Position numbers and translations under genes: made by a program. A model generated the notes under the pieces. It did no database searches and was not told the DNA's origin. It saw only the letters and a program-made list of their open reading frames with translations. Shown piece after piece: positions 35,595 to 44,166 of a stretch of 64,000 bases of DNA (positions within the stretch are counted from its first letter, which is position 1; each line of letters starts with the position of its first letter). This DNA comes from Methylotuvimicrobium buryatense 5G (GTDB lineage Bacteria > Pseudomonadota > Gammaproteobacteria > Methylococcales > Methylomonadaceae), in the NCBI RefSeq assembly GCF_000341735.1, contig NZ_KB455575.1:2635984-2699983 (forward strand). The letters run 5' to 3'.

Positions 35595-38159
35595 ATGAAT
35601 AGCGTTCTCGCAAAAGAAATCGGTGCTCAGCACTACGCCACACAACTGACCGGCTACGATGAAATGTATGCCAATAAAGGCAAGGTACTGCCTTATTGGG
35701 AACATTTCATGAAATCGATCGAGCAAATCGGCCGTGACGAATTGGAGCACCGCCGCCGCGAAGCCCAGCGTTTACTGCGTGAAAACGGCGTAACGTATAA
35801 CATTTATACCGACGCGCAAAGCCTGAGCCGGCCATGGAAGCTCGACCCGATTCCACTGCTGATCAGCAGTGAAGAATGGGCCGTGATCGAGGCAGGTTTG
35901 ATACAGCGCGCCGAATTATTCAACCTAATATTGAAAGACATTTACGGCGAGCAAAGCCTACTGAAAAAAGGTTTATTACCGGTCGAACTGGTTTACGGTC
36001 ATGAAGGTTTCCTAAGACCCTGCGTCGGAACTTTGCCCGATACCGAGCGACAATTATTTCTATATTCCGCCAACTTGGCTCGAGGACCGGACGGGCGCAT
36101 GTGGGTACTGGACGACCGTACTCAGGCGCCTTCGGGAGCCGGCTACGCGTTAGAAAATCGGTCGGTAATGACGCGCGTACTGCCTGATTTGTTCGGCGAA
36201 TCGCAGGTTCATCGTCTTGCCGGCTTTTTCCGCGCGCTCCGAACCGGATTAGCAAACCGCTCGCCGACGTCCAGAGCCGATTCCAGAATCGTCGTGTTGA
36301 CGCCGGGTCCTTTCAACGAAACCTATTTCGAGCACGCTTATTTATCGTCGCAACTCGGTTACACCTTGGCGCAAGGCGACGACCTAACCGTCAGAGACGG
36401 ACGGGTTTGGCTAAAATCGGTGCAAGGACTGCAACAAGTCGACGTCATCTTACGGCGCGTCGACGATTCGTTTTGCGATCCCTTGGAATTAAAGTCCATC
36501 TCGCGCTTGGGCGTCGCCGGGCTATTGGAAGCGGTCAGGCGCGGTAATGTCGCGGTCGCCAATCCCTTGGGCAGCAGCGTTTTGGAAAACAATGCCCTAT
36601 TGGCTTTTTTACCCAGACTGTCGCGCCATTTGTTAGGACAAGAATTACTATTGCCGTCGGTAGCCACTTGGTGGTGCGGACAACGCCGGGAATGTAATTT
36701 CGTACTGGAAAATCTCGGGCGCTTGGTGATTAAACAAATCGACCGTACATCCGGTATTCACGCAGTATTCGGCGCCAACTTAAGCTCCCAGGAAAAAAGC
36801 CGATTACGCGCCGCAATTCTGGCAAAACCTTACTTGTATGTCGGGCAGGAACAGGTCGGTTTTTCAACGGTACCGGCTTTCGTAGACGGGCAAATCGCGC
36901 CGCGTAATGCGATTCTGCGTAATTTCGTCGTCGCCAGTGAGGATGGTTATCAAGCCATGCCCGGCGGCTTGACGCGGGTTTCGCCCCTCAAAGATAATTT
37001 GGTCGTCTCGAACCAGGCCGGCGGTATCAGTAAAGATACTTGGGTGCTGGCGGATCAGCCGGATCAACAAGTCAGTATTTGGCTACAACCGCGCCGAGAT
37101 CATATTGTCGAGGCGATCAACGAACCCTTGCCGAGCCGGGCCGCAGATAATTTATACTGGGTCGGCCGTAATCTGGAACGCATCGAAGCCGCGGCGCGGT
37201 TGCTCCGAACCGTGCTGCAAAGATGGCGAGAAGCTCAGGATTACACTGAATACAGCGATGCCGACTGTCTCAAAACCTTATTACGCGCGTTAACGCATGT
37301 CACGGTGACCTACCCGGGGTTTGTAAAAAGCGATCCGTCATTATTGACGAATCCATTGCCCGAACTAACGGCATTGGTCAAAGATGCCGAGCGCCACGGT
37401 ACGATTCCTTCAAGCATTCATGCCTTTACGCAGTCTGCTTTTAGCATCCGAGACTTATGGTCGCAAGATACTTGGCGCAGTATCGACGACATCAGGCATT
37501 GCTGGCGTGCCGGAACATTCAATCAACCTCTGGAAATCGGGGCTCTACAAAGTAAATTAGACGATTTGATTTCAGCGATCGTCGCATTTACCGGCTTGAC
37601 CAGCGAAAGTATGACCCGTGAAGCCGGTTGGTTGATGTTGGACGGCGGACGTCGCCTGGAGCGCTGTTTGTCATTGATTGCATTGCTGCGCGCGACGGTC
37701 GTGATCAAACAAGAGGAAAGCACCCAATATCAATTATTGGAAGCGGTATTGATGACGACCGACAGCCTAAGCATTTATCAACGACGATACCGGTCGTTCG
37801 TGCAATTACCGATGGTTTTGGAGCTGCTGGTGCTCGATCAAACGCATCCTCGTTCGCTGGTCTATCAGCTTAATCAACTTTACGACTATGTCAAAGCCTT
37901 GCCTCGGGAGCGCGGCAAGGTGCGCATTAGTGCCGAGGAAAAGCTGGTGCTCGAGGCGTTTACCAAGATACGCCTAATCGATATCGCCGCGTTGACCAAA
38001 AGTCAGGGAGACAGCGTTGTCTATTCGGCTCTCGAAGAAGTACTAGCGGATACCTCGAAGTTAATGTGGCGTACCTCGGAAATGATCGCAAAAGCCTATT
38101 TCAGTCATGCCGAAGGGCCGCATCAATTGAACCCGACGCAACTGGAGGACGAGTTGTGA
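35595..38159 (+). CDS. circularly permuted ATP-grasp fused to alpha-E domain
   Basis: 854 residues. Residues ~60-490 are a type 2 circularly permuted ATP-grasp (old DUF404/407): ILKDIYGEQSLLKKGLLPVELVYGHEGFLRP, VLDDRTQAPSGAGYALENRSVMTRVLPDLF, and the nucleotide-binding end LVIKQIDRTSG. Residues ~510-840 are alpha-E (DUF403), starting RAADNLYWVGRNLERIEAAARLLR. In many bacteria these are two genes; here they are fused. ATP-grasp enzymes ligate a carboxylate to an amine. Together with the flanking transglutaminases this points to synthesis and processing of an unknown peptide-like product. It overlaps the next gene by GTGA. Confidence 0.88.
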   Translation: MNSVLAKEIGAQHYATQLTGYDEMYANKGKVLPYWEHFMKSIEQIGRDELEHRRREAQRLLRENGVTYNIYTDAQSLSRPWKLDPIPLLISSEEWAVIEAGLIQRAELFNLILKDIYGEQSLLKKGLLPVELVYGHEGFLRPCVGTLPDTERQLFLYSANLARGPDGRMWVLDDRTQAPSGAGYALENRSVMTRVLPDLFGESQVHRLAGFFRALRTGLANRSPTSRADSRIVVLTPGPFNETYFEHAYLSSQLGYTLAQGDDLTVRDGRVWLKSVQGLQQVDVILRRVDDSFCDPLELKSISRLGVAGLLEAVRRGNVAVANPLGSSVLENNALLAFLPRLSRHLLGQELLLPSVATWWCGQRRECNFVLENLGRLVIKQIDRTSGIHAVFGANLSSQEKSRLRAAILAKPYLYVGQEQVGFSTVPAFVDGQIAPRNAILRNFVVASEDGYQAMPGGLTRVSPLKDNLVVSNQAGGISKDTWVLADQPDQQVSIWLQPRRDHIVEAINEPLPSRAADNLYWVGRNLERIEAAARLLRTVLQRWREAQDYTEYSDADCLKTLLRALTHVTVTYPGFVKSDPSLLTNPLPELTALVKDAERHGTIPSSIHAFTQSAFSIRDLWSQDTWRSIDDIRHCWRAGTFNQPLEIGALQSKLDDLISAIVAFTGLTSESMTREAGWLMLDGGRRLERCLSLIALLRATVVIKQEESTQYQLLEAVLMTTDSLSIYQRRYRSFVQLPMVLELLVLDQTHPRSLVYQLNQLYDYVKALPRERGKVRISAEEKLVLEAFTKIRLIDIAALTKSQGDSVVYSALEEVLADTSKLMWRTSEMIAKAYFSHAEGPHQLNPTQLEDEL

Positions 38160-39079
38160 AATATCGCATTACCCATATCACGACTTACCATTACGCTCAT
38201 GAGGTCGGGCTTTGTCAGAATGAAGCCCGATTGCAGCCGCGCGATTTTCCGAGGCAGCAATGTTCGGACAGCCGTTTCGATATCAACCCGGAACCCTCGG
38301 ACTTTCAGGAACGGCTCGACTTTTTCGGTAATCGAATCGCTTATTTCGCGATTCAAAAACCTCACTCTAAATTAACTGTCACTGCCGTGAGCGAGGTTGA
38401 AGTGCTGACGGAATCCAATCAAGTCTTTCAAGACAACACTATAAGTTGGGAAGACGCCAGGGACAAATTGTCCGCCAATCCGGCTCAGCAAGCACAGAGT
38501 CAATTAACAACGGGGCACGGTTCTTATGAAGCGCTACTCGAAGCCAGGCAATACACGCTCGACTCGCCCATGGTGACATCCGGAACCGAGTTAGGCGATT
38601 ACGCCCGCCAATCGTTCACGCCCGGAGCTCCGCTGATCGATGCGGTGACCGACTTAATGGAGCGCATTTATCAAGACTTTACTTACGATCCGTCCTTCAC
38701 GACGATTGCAACGCCGTTGGCCGATGTCATGCGGCATCGACGCGGCGTCTGCCAAGATTTTGCGCATCTGGCGATAGGCTGTTTGAGATCGCTCGGTTTG
38801 GCGGCCCGTTATATCAGCGGCTACATCGAAACTTTGCCTGCACCGGGCACCGAAAGATTGGTCGGCGCCGACGCATCGCATGCCTGGTTTGCCGTATTCG
38901 TGCCGGGCAGCGGCTGGCTGGAATTGGACCCCACCAATAACAAACTCCCGGCCGATCAACATATCACGCTGGCGTGGGGACGCGACTATGCCGATGTCAC
39001 TCCGCTAAAGGGCATTGCATTCGGCGGCGGCAGGCACAGCCTGTCGGTTTCGGTCGATGTGCTGAGGCTAGAAAGTTAA
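38156..39079 (+). CDS. transglutaminase-like protein
   Basis: 307 residues from GTG at 38156, which overlaps the ATP-grasp stop (GTGA); a longer frame starting at 38066 lies inside that gene. N-terminal transglutaminase beta domain (KYRITHITTYHYAHEV), then the core with C199 (GVCQDFAH), H242 (ASHAWFAVF) and D258 (LELDPTNN). It may act as a protease or amide-transfer enzyme on the ATP-grasp product. Third gene of the cluster, and the end of its transcription unit judging by the repeat-filled gap that follows. Confidence 0.9.
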   Translation: MKYRITHITTYHYAHEVGLCQNEARLQPRDFPRQQCSDSRFDINPEPSDFQERLDFFGNRIAYFAIQKPHSKLTVTAVSEVEVLTESNQVFQDNTISWEDARDKLSANPAQQAQSQLTTGHGSYEALLEARQYTLDSPMVTSGTELGDYARQSFTPGAPLIDAVTDLMERIYQDFTYDPSFTTIATPLADVMRHRRGVCQDFAHLAIGCLRSLGLAARYISGYIETLPAPGTERLVGADASHAWFAVFVPGSGWLELDPTNNKLPADQHITLAWGRDYADVTPLKGIAFGGGRHSLSVSVDVLRLES

Positions 39080-39574
39080 GGAATATGCACAAAATAACTT
39101 CTACAAGCATTAAGCATTGTGGCGGTTCGGTGACTCGCTTGACAGGACGCCGTGAATACGTCCATGTAGGCTTGACGGCGGAATCTGATTGCCATGAATG
39201 GCATGAATGCAGATTTTGCATTACGCCATGGATGGCGTGTATTAGGGCACCAACAGTAGGCGCTTTAGGCGATGCAGGGCAGAAAAATGCTCCTGCATTT
39301 TCTGCATTCATTACATCCATGTAACTCAGCAATTGCCGAGGAGCAAAAATCTGCAAACGCCATGGATGGCGTGAATGCAGATTTTGCAGGAGCAAAAATC
39401 TGCAAACGTCATGGATGGCGTGAATGCAGATTTTGCAGGAGCAAAAATCTGCCCTGCCGCCGACACCTGTCAATCGAGCCACCGAACCCCCTTTCCACAT
39501 TTGTCGAAGTTATTTCATGCTCGTTCCTAAAAACGTGCGGATGATTTCACTTCATATTACTTAAAGGAAAACCA
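39080..39574. other. repeat-filled gap before the ParA-like gene
   Basis: It contains the core sequence on the reverse strand (39145-39171), family B fragments (GATTTTGC, CATGGATGGCGTG) and the 49-bp tandem repeat at 39339-39458. Reading frames here are made of repeats. Confidence 0.55.
39339..39458. repeat. 49-bp tandem repeat, two full units and part of a third
   Basis: The unit begins AGGAGCAAAAATCTGCAAAC and ends GTGAATGCAGATTTTGC; units start at 39339, 39388 and 39437 and differ by single bases. GCAGATTTTGC and GCAAAAATCTGC are complementary, so each junction forms a hairpin. It derives from family B sequence (compare 26969-27000 and 60801-60835). Confidence 0.8.
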
Positions 39575-40270
39575 ATGAGTACCATACATCTAATTGGCGG
39601 AGAAAAAGGCGGAGTCGGTAAATCCGTCGTTGCCCGATTACTGGCGCAATATATGATCGACCATGAAATCCCGTTCATCGGTTTCGATACCGATCGCTCT
39701 CACGGTTCTTTGCTTCGTTTTTATGCCGACTATGCGTCGCCTACAATCGTCGACAACTATGAAAGCCTCGATAAAATCATCGAAACCGCGGCCGAAAACC
39801 CGGGGCAGCAAATACTCGTCGATCTTGCCGCGCAAACGCACTATCCCTTGTCTAAATGGCTAGAGGAATCCGGAGTACTCGAATTGGCCGAAGAACTGGG
39901 CGTTACCATTCAATATTGGAATGTCATGGACTCGGGCAAGGATTGCGTCGACCTGCTAGGGAAACTTCTGGATCAATACGATGCCAAATTAAATTACGTC
40001 TTGGTTCTGAATCAACTTCGGGATGGAGATTTTACTATTTTGGAACAATCGGGCATCAAAGAACGAGCATTGGGATTAAATGCCAAATTGATGACCTTAA
40101 AACGCCTGCATACACCGGTCATGACCAAAGTCGATGCCAACAGCTCGAGTTTTTGGGCGGCTCAAAACAAGAGCGTCGACAATCCTAATGCCTTGGGCTT
40201 ACTGGAAAGGCAACGCGTCAAAACTTGGCTAAAACAGGCTTATACCGAATTGAAATCGATTGGTATTTGA
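39575..40270 (+). CDS. orphan ParA/MinD-like ATPase
   Basis: 231 residues. Deviant Walker A GGEKGGVGKSVVARLL (8-23) with the signature lysine, then FDTDRSHGSLLRF (switch I region) and ILVDLAAQTHYPL for Walker A'/B. It resembles mobilisation or partition-type ATPases that bind their cargo as ATP dimers. No ParB or centromere-like array is next to it. It is monocistronic, preceded by AAAGGA and followed by a family A repeat. The cargo is unknown. Confidence 0.78.
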   Translation: MSTIHLIGGEKGGVGKSVVARLLAQYMIDHEIPFIGFDTDRSHGSLLRFYADYASPTIVDNYESLDKIIETAAENPGQQILVDLAAQTHYPLSKWLEESGVLELAEELGVTIQYWNVMDSGKDCVDLLGKLLDQYDAKLNYVLVLNQLRDGDFTILEQSGIKERALGLNAKLMTLKRLHTPVMTKVDANSSSFWAAQNKSVDNPNALGLLERQRVKTWLKQAYTELKSIGI

Positions 40271-40310
40271 ATGCGGCAAAAAACAGACACCCATGATTTA
40301 TTCGCCTTAA

Positions 40311-40472
40311 TATACCTATCGCACTTCAAATTTCGGCATTAGCGTATGGAGGCGTCGGGGTGTTCGGCAAAGGCTTTGGCAACATGGATGCTGTCATAGA
40401 GCATAAATGGACGTATTCACGGCGTCCTTTGACGGGCGCCACGACGCCGAATTTTGACCAGCAAAGGGTATA
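40311..40472. repeat. dispersed repeat family A, full copy
   Basis: Left end TATACCTATCGCACTTCAAA-TTTCGGC, right end GCCGAATTTTGACCAGCAAA-GGGTATA; core GGACGTATTCACGGCGTCC at 40409-40427. About 85 percent similar by eye to 30025-30183. The remaining gap to 40641 shows no gene and should hold the promoter of the chaperone operon. Confidence 0.75.
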
Positions 40473-40641
40473 CAAGTTGAATATTGACCATGACCGGATG
40501 ATAATGAGCCGTTAACTATAAAAATGCGTTTAGAGATCGATTAAACTAATCGACTCATGGACAAGCAATATTGTAGAATCCAAAAGCTTTCCACCCGCAT
40601 TTTCATAACCCAGATCATTATCATTTCGGCCAGACCACTCA

Positions 40642-43158
40642 ATGAAAAAAGCCTCGCAAAAAGCACCTTCCGCGGCACCCTACGCTAGTCTAGAAAAAAA
40701 CGCCTCCTCACACTTTTCGGCAGGACGATATAAAAACGCCGCCGAAATCTATAAAAACTTGCTGAAACACTCCGATAATCCGGATTGGCGCAAAAAACTA
40801 GCCGAGTGTTATTTGCAAAGGGCATTGAATATGGCGGAAAAAGGCATGCCGAAGGAAGCCGCCGTATTGTGGGAAAACTATTCGGAATGGGCAGAACCGC
40901 CCCTGGCAGCTTTAGAGGCTTATATTTTATGGCTGTTGTCGGTTAAAAACACAGAGAAAGCTTTCGCAAGAATCGATCGAATCGATGCCGAACAACTGGA
41001 TAAAAATCATCCCGAGCTTGCAGTGTGGCTGGGTTTTTTATTGGTTTGCGAATATCCCGGTATTGAAGCGCATGTACCGCATGACTCGGCTGTAATGCTA
41101 CATTGGCAAACGGTTCGCGACGCTCTCGAGGCTTACCGGAGCAACCGGCTCGAACATATCGACGATTTACTGAAAAAGCTACCCTTCCGCTCCGCCTTCC
41201 GTGACCTTCGATCCCTACTGAAAGCGCAACTGTCCCTACCGGCGTCGATCGAACAAGCGCAAACCTTATTGTCGAAAATTCCGGATGGTTCGCCCTATCG
41301 TCCGGCGGCGAATGCTTTGACCGCCTATATGTTTCAAGGATCTGCTTTCGTTGAGGCCTCGCTACAACTCGAAGATAGCCAACGCCGACTGATTGCCAAG
41401 GCCAGAGATTTATCGAATAAGCAGATTGAATTGCTCGACGCTATAGACAAGCAACGCAACAATCTGACCGACAAAGCGCAATTCAATTTAGCCATCCGCT
41501 ACCGCGAACTGATCGGAAACGAAGCGGCGAGCCGCTTTTGCCAAGCCATGCTGGCACGCTACCCCTCCGGACGTAAAGACTTTCTGAAAAACTTCGCCGC
41601 GAAAGACTCGATCGAAAGCGAGCGTATTCAGGCCTTAATCCACGAAGAAAACCATGACCACGATGAAGCCGAAGATCACTGGCTGCATTACATTGAGGCG
41701 TTAAAAACCCAAGGACCGGAAAGCCATAAAAAAATCGCATTGATATACAGGCATTTGACTCAAAAGCTTCCGCCTAGCCTGGCTGTCGAATTTCTCATGG
41801 ATAGCTTGCAATACGACCCGGAAGACCGAGACAGCTATCTAAAAATATTGGATTATTTCGAACAGGAAGAACCGGACCCGGAAGAGCATGCGATATGGCT
41901 GGCAAAAGGCCTGAAACACCTTCCGAAAGACATCGAGATGCTGGTTTGCGCCGCCAAGTCCGCCATGCGCAAAAAAGCCTTCAAGAAGGCCGCCAAATAC
42001 GCACAAGACTTGTTGAAAATCGACCCGGTCAATACGTTGGCCAAAGAGTTGTTGTTTTCAAGTCACTTAGCGCATGCACGCAAGCTGATTAAAACCCAAA
42101 AATTCCATCTGGTCGACAAAGAACTCCAAGCGGCCGAGCAATTATCGATCGATAAGACTTTACTGAGACAAGCGGACTTAATTCGCGGATTTTATATTTG
42201 GGCCGCCGAAGACAAAGACCGTGGCCTCAAAGCCATAGCCGATACTCTACAATCAATGAATCCGGGGGCTGCAACCGCCCACTTCCAAGGTTTTATCGAG
42301 TCGGCCTTGATGGATGTCCCCTACGCACCCATCGCAAAAAAATTGCCGGCCGTCAAAGCTTACGAGCTATCCGAACCGGAACTACTGCACTTGACAGAAT
42401 CGGTCGAGCGCTACGGCGAACAGCTCGAAAAGCTCGACGTAGTGTTCAAAGCGCTCGATAAAATCAAGGCGCCGCTCAAAAAATCGATGAAATTGCTCAA
42501 TTACGGCGAACAGGCGCTCTTAGCTTGGTGCCAAACGCTCGAACAGATCGATCATTTCGATTTATTGAAACAATGCGCGAAATCGGCCGATGGCGTCTGG
42601 GAAAAACCGATCTGGTCGTATTACCGAGTCGTTGCAGAATGCCAGGGCGATCCGAGCCGCCTCGATATTACCTGGACGCTAAGACTGCAAAACGCGATCG
42701 AAATCGCTCATGAACAAAAAGACAGTAAGACCGAATTCAAGATTAGACGCTTTATTGAACGCTCCATCGGCTTTCAAAATCCGTTCGGTTTCGACGATGA
42801 AGACGACTTTTACGAAGACGGTTTTGACGAAGACGAAAGCGGATTCGACCCCGACATTATCGAGGGTTTGTTCGATCATGTGCCGAAGCGGAATATGATC
42901 AAAATCGGCAAAAAGTTTGAAGAAATGATGAATAAATCATCGCCGGAACAGCTCATGATGGATGTGATGACGAAATACGCAGAAAGAGTCGACCCGAACC
43001 AGCTCGTCGGATTACTGATGGACCCCAGCTTTCTGGTGGCGATCATGATGCTCGAAGCCGCTCAATCCTTGCGTATCGATATCGACTTGAGTTTCGATGA
43101 AATTATCGAATTTTTCACTGACGACGAACCGTTTTCTTTCCCGTTTGACCCTTACTAA
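40642..43158 (+). CDS. large helical-repeat protein heading the Hsp70 operon
   Basis: 838 residues, all helical, with TPR-like units at the start (HFSAGRYKNAAEIYKNLLKHSDNPDWRKKLAECYLQRAL, split here between residues 23 and 62) and in the middle (KAFKKAAKYAQDLLKIDPVNTLAKELL). An acidic Phe/Asp-rich stretch (FGFDDEDDFYEDGFDEDESG) lies near 713-732, and the C-terminus ends DEPFSFPFDPY. No signal peptide. It is five bases upstream of the J-like gene. The position suggests a substrate or scaffold protein for the following chaperones. No family was recognised beyond TPR-like. Confidence 0.72.
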   Translation: MKKASQKAPSAAPYASLEKNASSHFSAGRYKNAAEIYKNLLKHSDNPDWRKKLAECYLQRALNMAEKGMPKEAAVLWENYSEWAEPPLAALEAYILWLLSVKNTEKAFARIDRIDAEQLDKNHPELAVWLGFLLVCEYPGIEAHVPHDSAVMLHWQTVRDALEAYRSNRLEHIDDLLKKLPFRSAFRDLRSLLKAQLSLPASIEQAQTLLSKIPDGSPYRPAANALTAYMFQGSAFVEASLQLEDSQRRLIAKARDLSNKQIELLDAIDKQRNNLTDKAQFNLAIRYRELIGNEAASRFCQAMLARYPSGRKDFLKNFAAKDSIESERIQALIHEENHDHDEAEDHWLHYIEALKTQGPESHKKIALIYRHLTQKLPPSLAVEFLMDSLQYDPEDRDSYLKILDYFEQEEPDPEEHAIWLAKGLKHLPKDIEMLVCAAKSAMRKKAFKKAAKYAQDLLKIDPVNTLAKELLFSSHLAHARKLIKTQKFHLVDKELQAAEQLSIDKTLLRQADLIRGFYIWAAEDKDRGLKAIADTLQSMNPGAATAHFQGFIESALMDVPYAPIAKKLPAVKAYELSEPELLHLTESVERYGEQLEKLDVVFKALDKIKAPLKKSMKLLNYGEQALLAWCQTLEQIDHFDLLKQCAKSADGVWEKPIWSYYRVVAECQGDPSRLDITWTLRLQNAIEIAHEQKDSKTEFKIRRFIERSIGFQNPFGFDDEDDFYEDGFDEDESGFDPDIIEGLFDHVPKRNMIKIGKKFEEMMNKSSPEQLMMDVMTKYAERVDPNQLVGLLMDPSFLVAIMMLEAAQSLRIDIDLSFDEIIEFFTDDEPFSFPFDPY

Positions 43159-43163
43159 CCGAC

Positions 43164-43502
43164 ATGACGACACCTTATCAAATTCTCGGCGTTTCCGAAC
43201 ATGCCAACGATGCCGAGATCAAGCAGGCTTATTTAAACTTGGTCAAGGAAAACCCGCCCGATCGCGATCAAGAACGCTTTCAGCAAATTCAACACGCCTA
43301 TGAAACGATCAAAGACAGCGACAGCCGCATTAATTACGAATTATTTCATTTCCCGGAAACCGACTTCAATGCCTTGCTGGATCACGCTTTCCAGCAAAAA
43401 ACCGAGCTACGTTCCCTGAATCCTGACGACTTTTTCAGGTTACTGAATGCCGTCTCAATCGACAAAGCCGTTACGGGCGCCATTAAAAACAAGTCATCAT
43501 GA
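43164..43502 (+). CDS. J-domain-like protein with HPD changed to PPD
   Basis: 112 residues. A J-domain is clear in residues 1-60: YQILGVSEHANDAEIKQAY, LNLVKEN, then FQQIQHAYETIKDSDSRINYE. The catalytic HPD tripeptide that triggers Hsp70 ATP hydrolysis reads P31-P32-D33, with codons CCG CCC GAT, two base changes from any His codon, so a sequencing slip is unlikely. The remaining 50 residues are not a known client-binding domain. It overlaps the GrpE-like gene by ATGA. It may recruit Hsp70 without stimulating it, or pair with a co-evolved Hsp70. Confidence 0.82.
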   Translation: MTTPYQILGVSEHANDAEIKQAYLNLVKENPPDRDQERFQQIQHAYETIKDSDSRINYELFHFPETDFNALLDHAFQQKTELRSLNPDDFFRLLNAVSIDKAVTGAIKNKSS

Positions 43503-44149
43503 ACACCGAAACACCTCCAGCCGAATTGCTCGATACCTTACAGCATTATTTGGAACAAACCGACTTTGCGCATTTGGCGGCGGTCGATCAACCGGATTTG
43601 ACGGTTTTATTCACCGATCTAGCCGGCTTGAAAAGCGAAGTCAAGGCCGAGTCCCGGCAATTCAAGGCAACGCTCGACACACTCAACGAAGCCGTGTCCG
43701 CTCTCAAAACCGATAACCATGTATTGGCGGACGAGCTGGCCGCATCCGCCGAGCGTCTTAAGCAACAAGTGAGAGAGTCTCAGCGCACGCTGCTGCTCGA
43801 CATTATCGATATTTACGACCGACTCAGCGAAGGCTTTCGAGTACTGCAAAATTACCGCCCGGTCGATGCCTTGTTCAATCATTCGAAAAAACAAGACGTA
43901 CGTTTTATCAACGGTTTCACAAAGGGCCAGGAAATCACGCTAAAACGCTTCGAACAATTGTTGCAGAGACGAAATGTTTTTTCGATCGACTGCGTCGGTA
44001 AGCCTTTCGATGCTCATACGATGAAGACGCTGGAAGTCGGCCATGACACGAAACTGGAAAACGGTATCGTGCTCGAGGAACTCCGCAAGGGTTTTCTATT
44101 TGAAGATCAAATACTGAGACTGGCCGAAGTCAAAGTCAATAAACTCTAA
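43499..44149 (+). CDS. GrpE-like nucleotide exchange factor
   Basis: 216 residues. A long coiled coil spans about 40-110 (LAGLKSEVKAESRQFKATLD onward). The GrpE head follows (LLLDIIDIYDRLSEGF; GKPFDAHTMKTLEVGHDTKLENGIVLEELRKGFLFEDQILRLAEVKVN, split here at residue 170-216). It lies between the J-like gene (ATGA overlap) and the Hsp70 gene (17-bp gap), so it should release ADP from that Hsp70. It differs from housekeeping GrpE in its longer N-terminal region. Confidence 0.83.
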   Translation: MNTETPPAELLDTLQHYLEQTDFAHLAAVDQPDLTVLFTDLAGLKSEVKAESRQFKATLDTLNEAVSALKTDNHVLADELAASAERLKQQVRESQRTLLLDIIDIYDRLSEGFRVLQNYRPVDALFNHSKKQDVRFINGFTKGQEITLKRFEQLLQRRNVFSIDCVGKPFDAHTMKTLEVGHDTKLENGIVLEELRKGFLFEDQILRLAEVKVNKL

Positions 44150-44166
44150 CATTAGACAAAAACACT

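Noticed and set aside
39339-39458. Possible CRISPR array
   Set aside because: Units are contiguous with no variable spacers, and no cas gene is nearby.
39272-39544. Reading frames with repeated NADFAGAKIC-like peptides
   Set aside because: The peptide repeats are just the 49-bp tandem DNA repeat translated.
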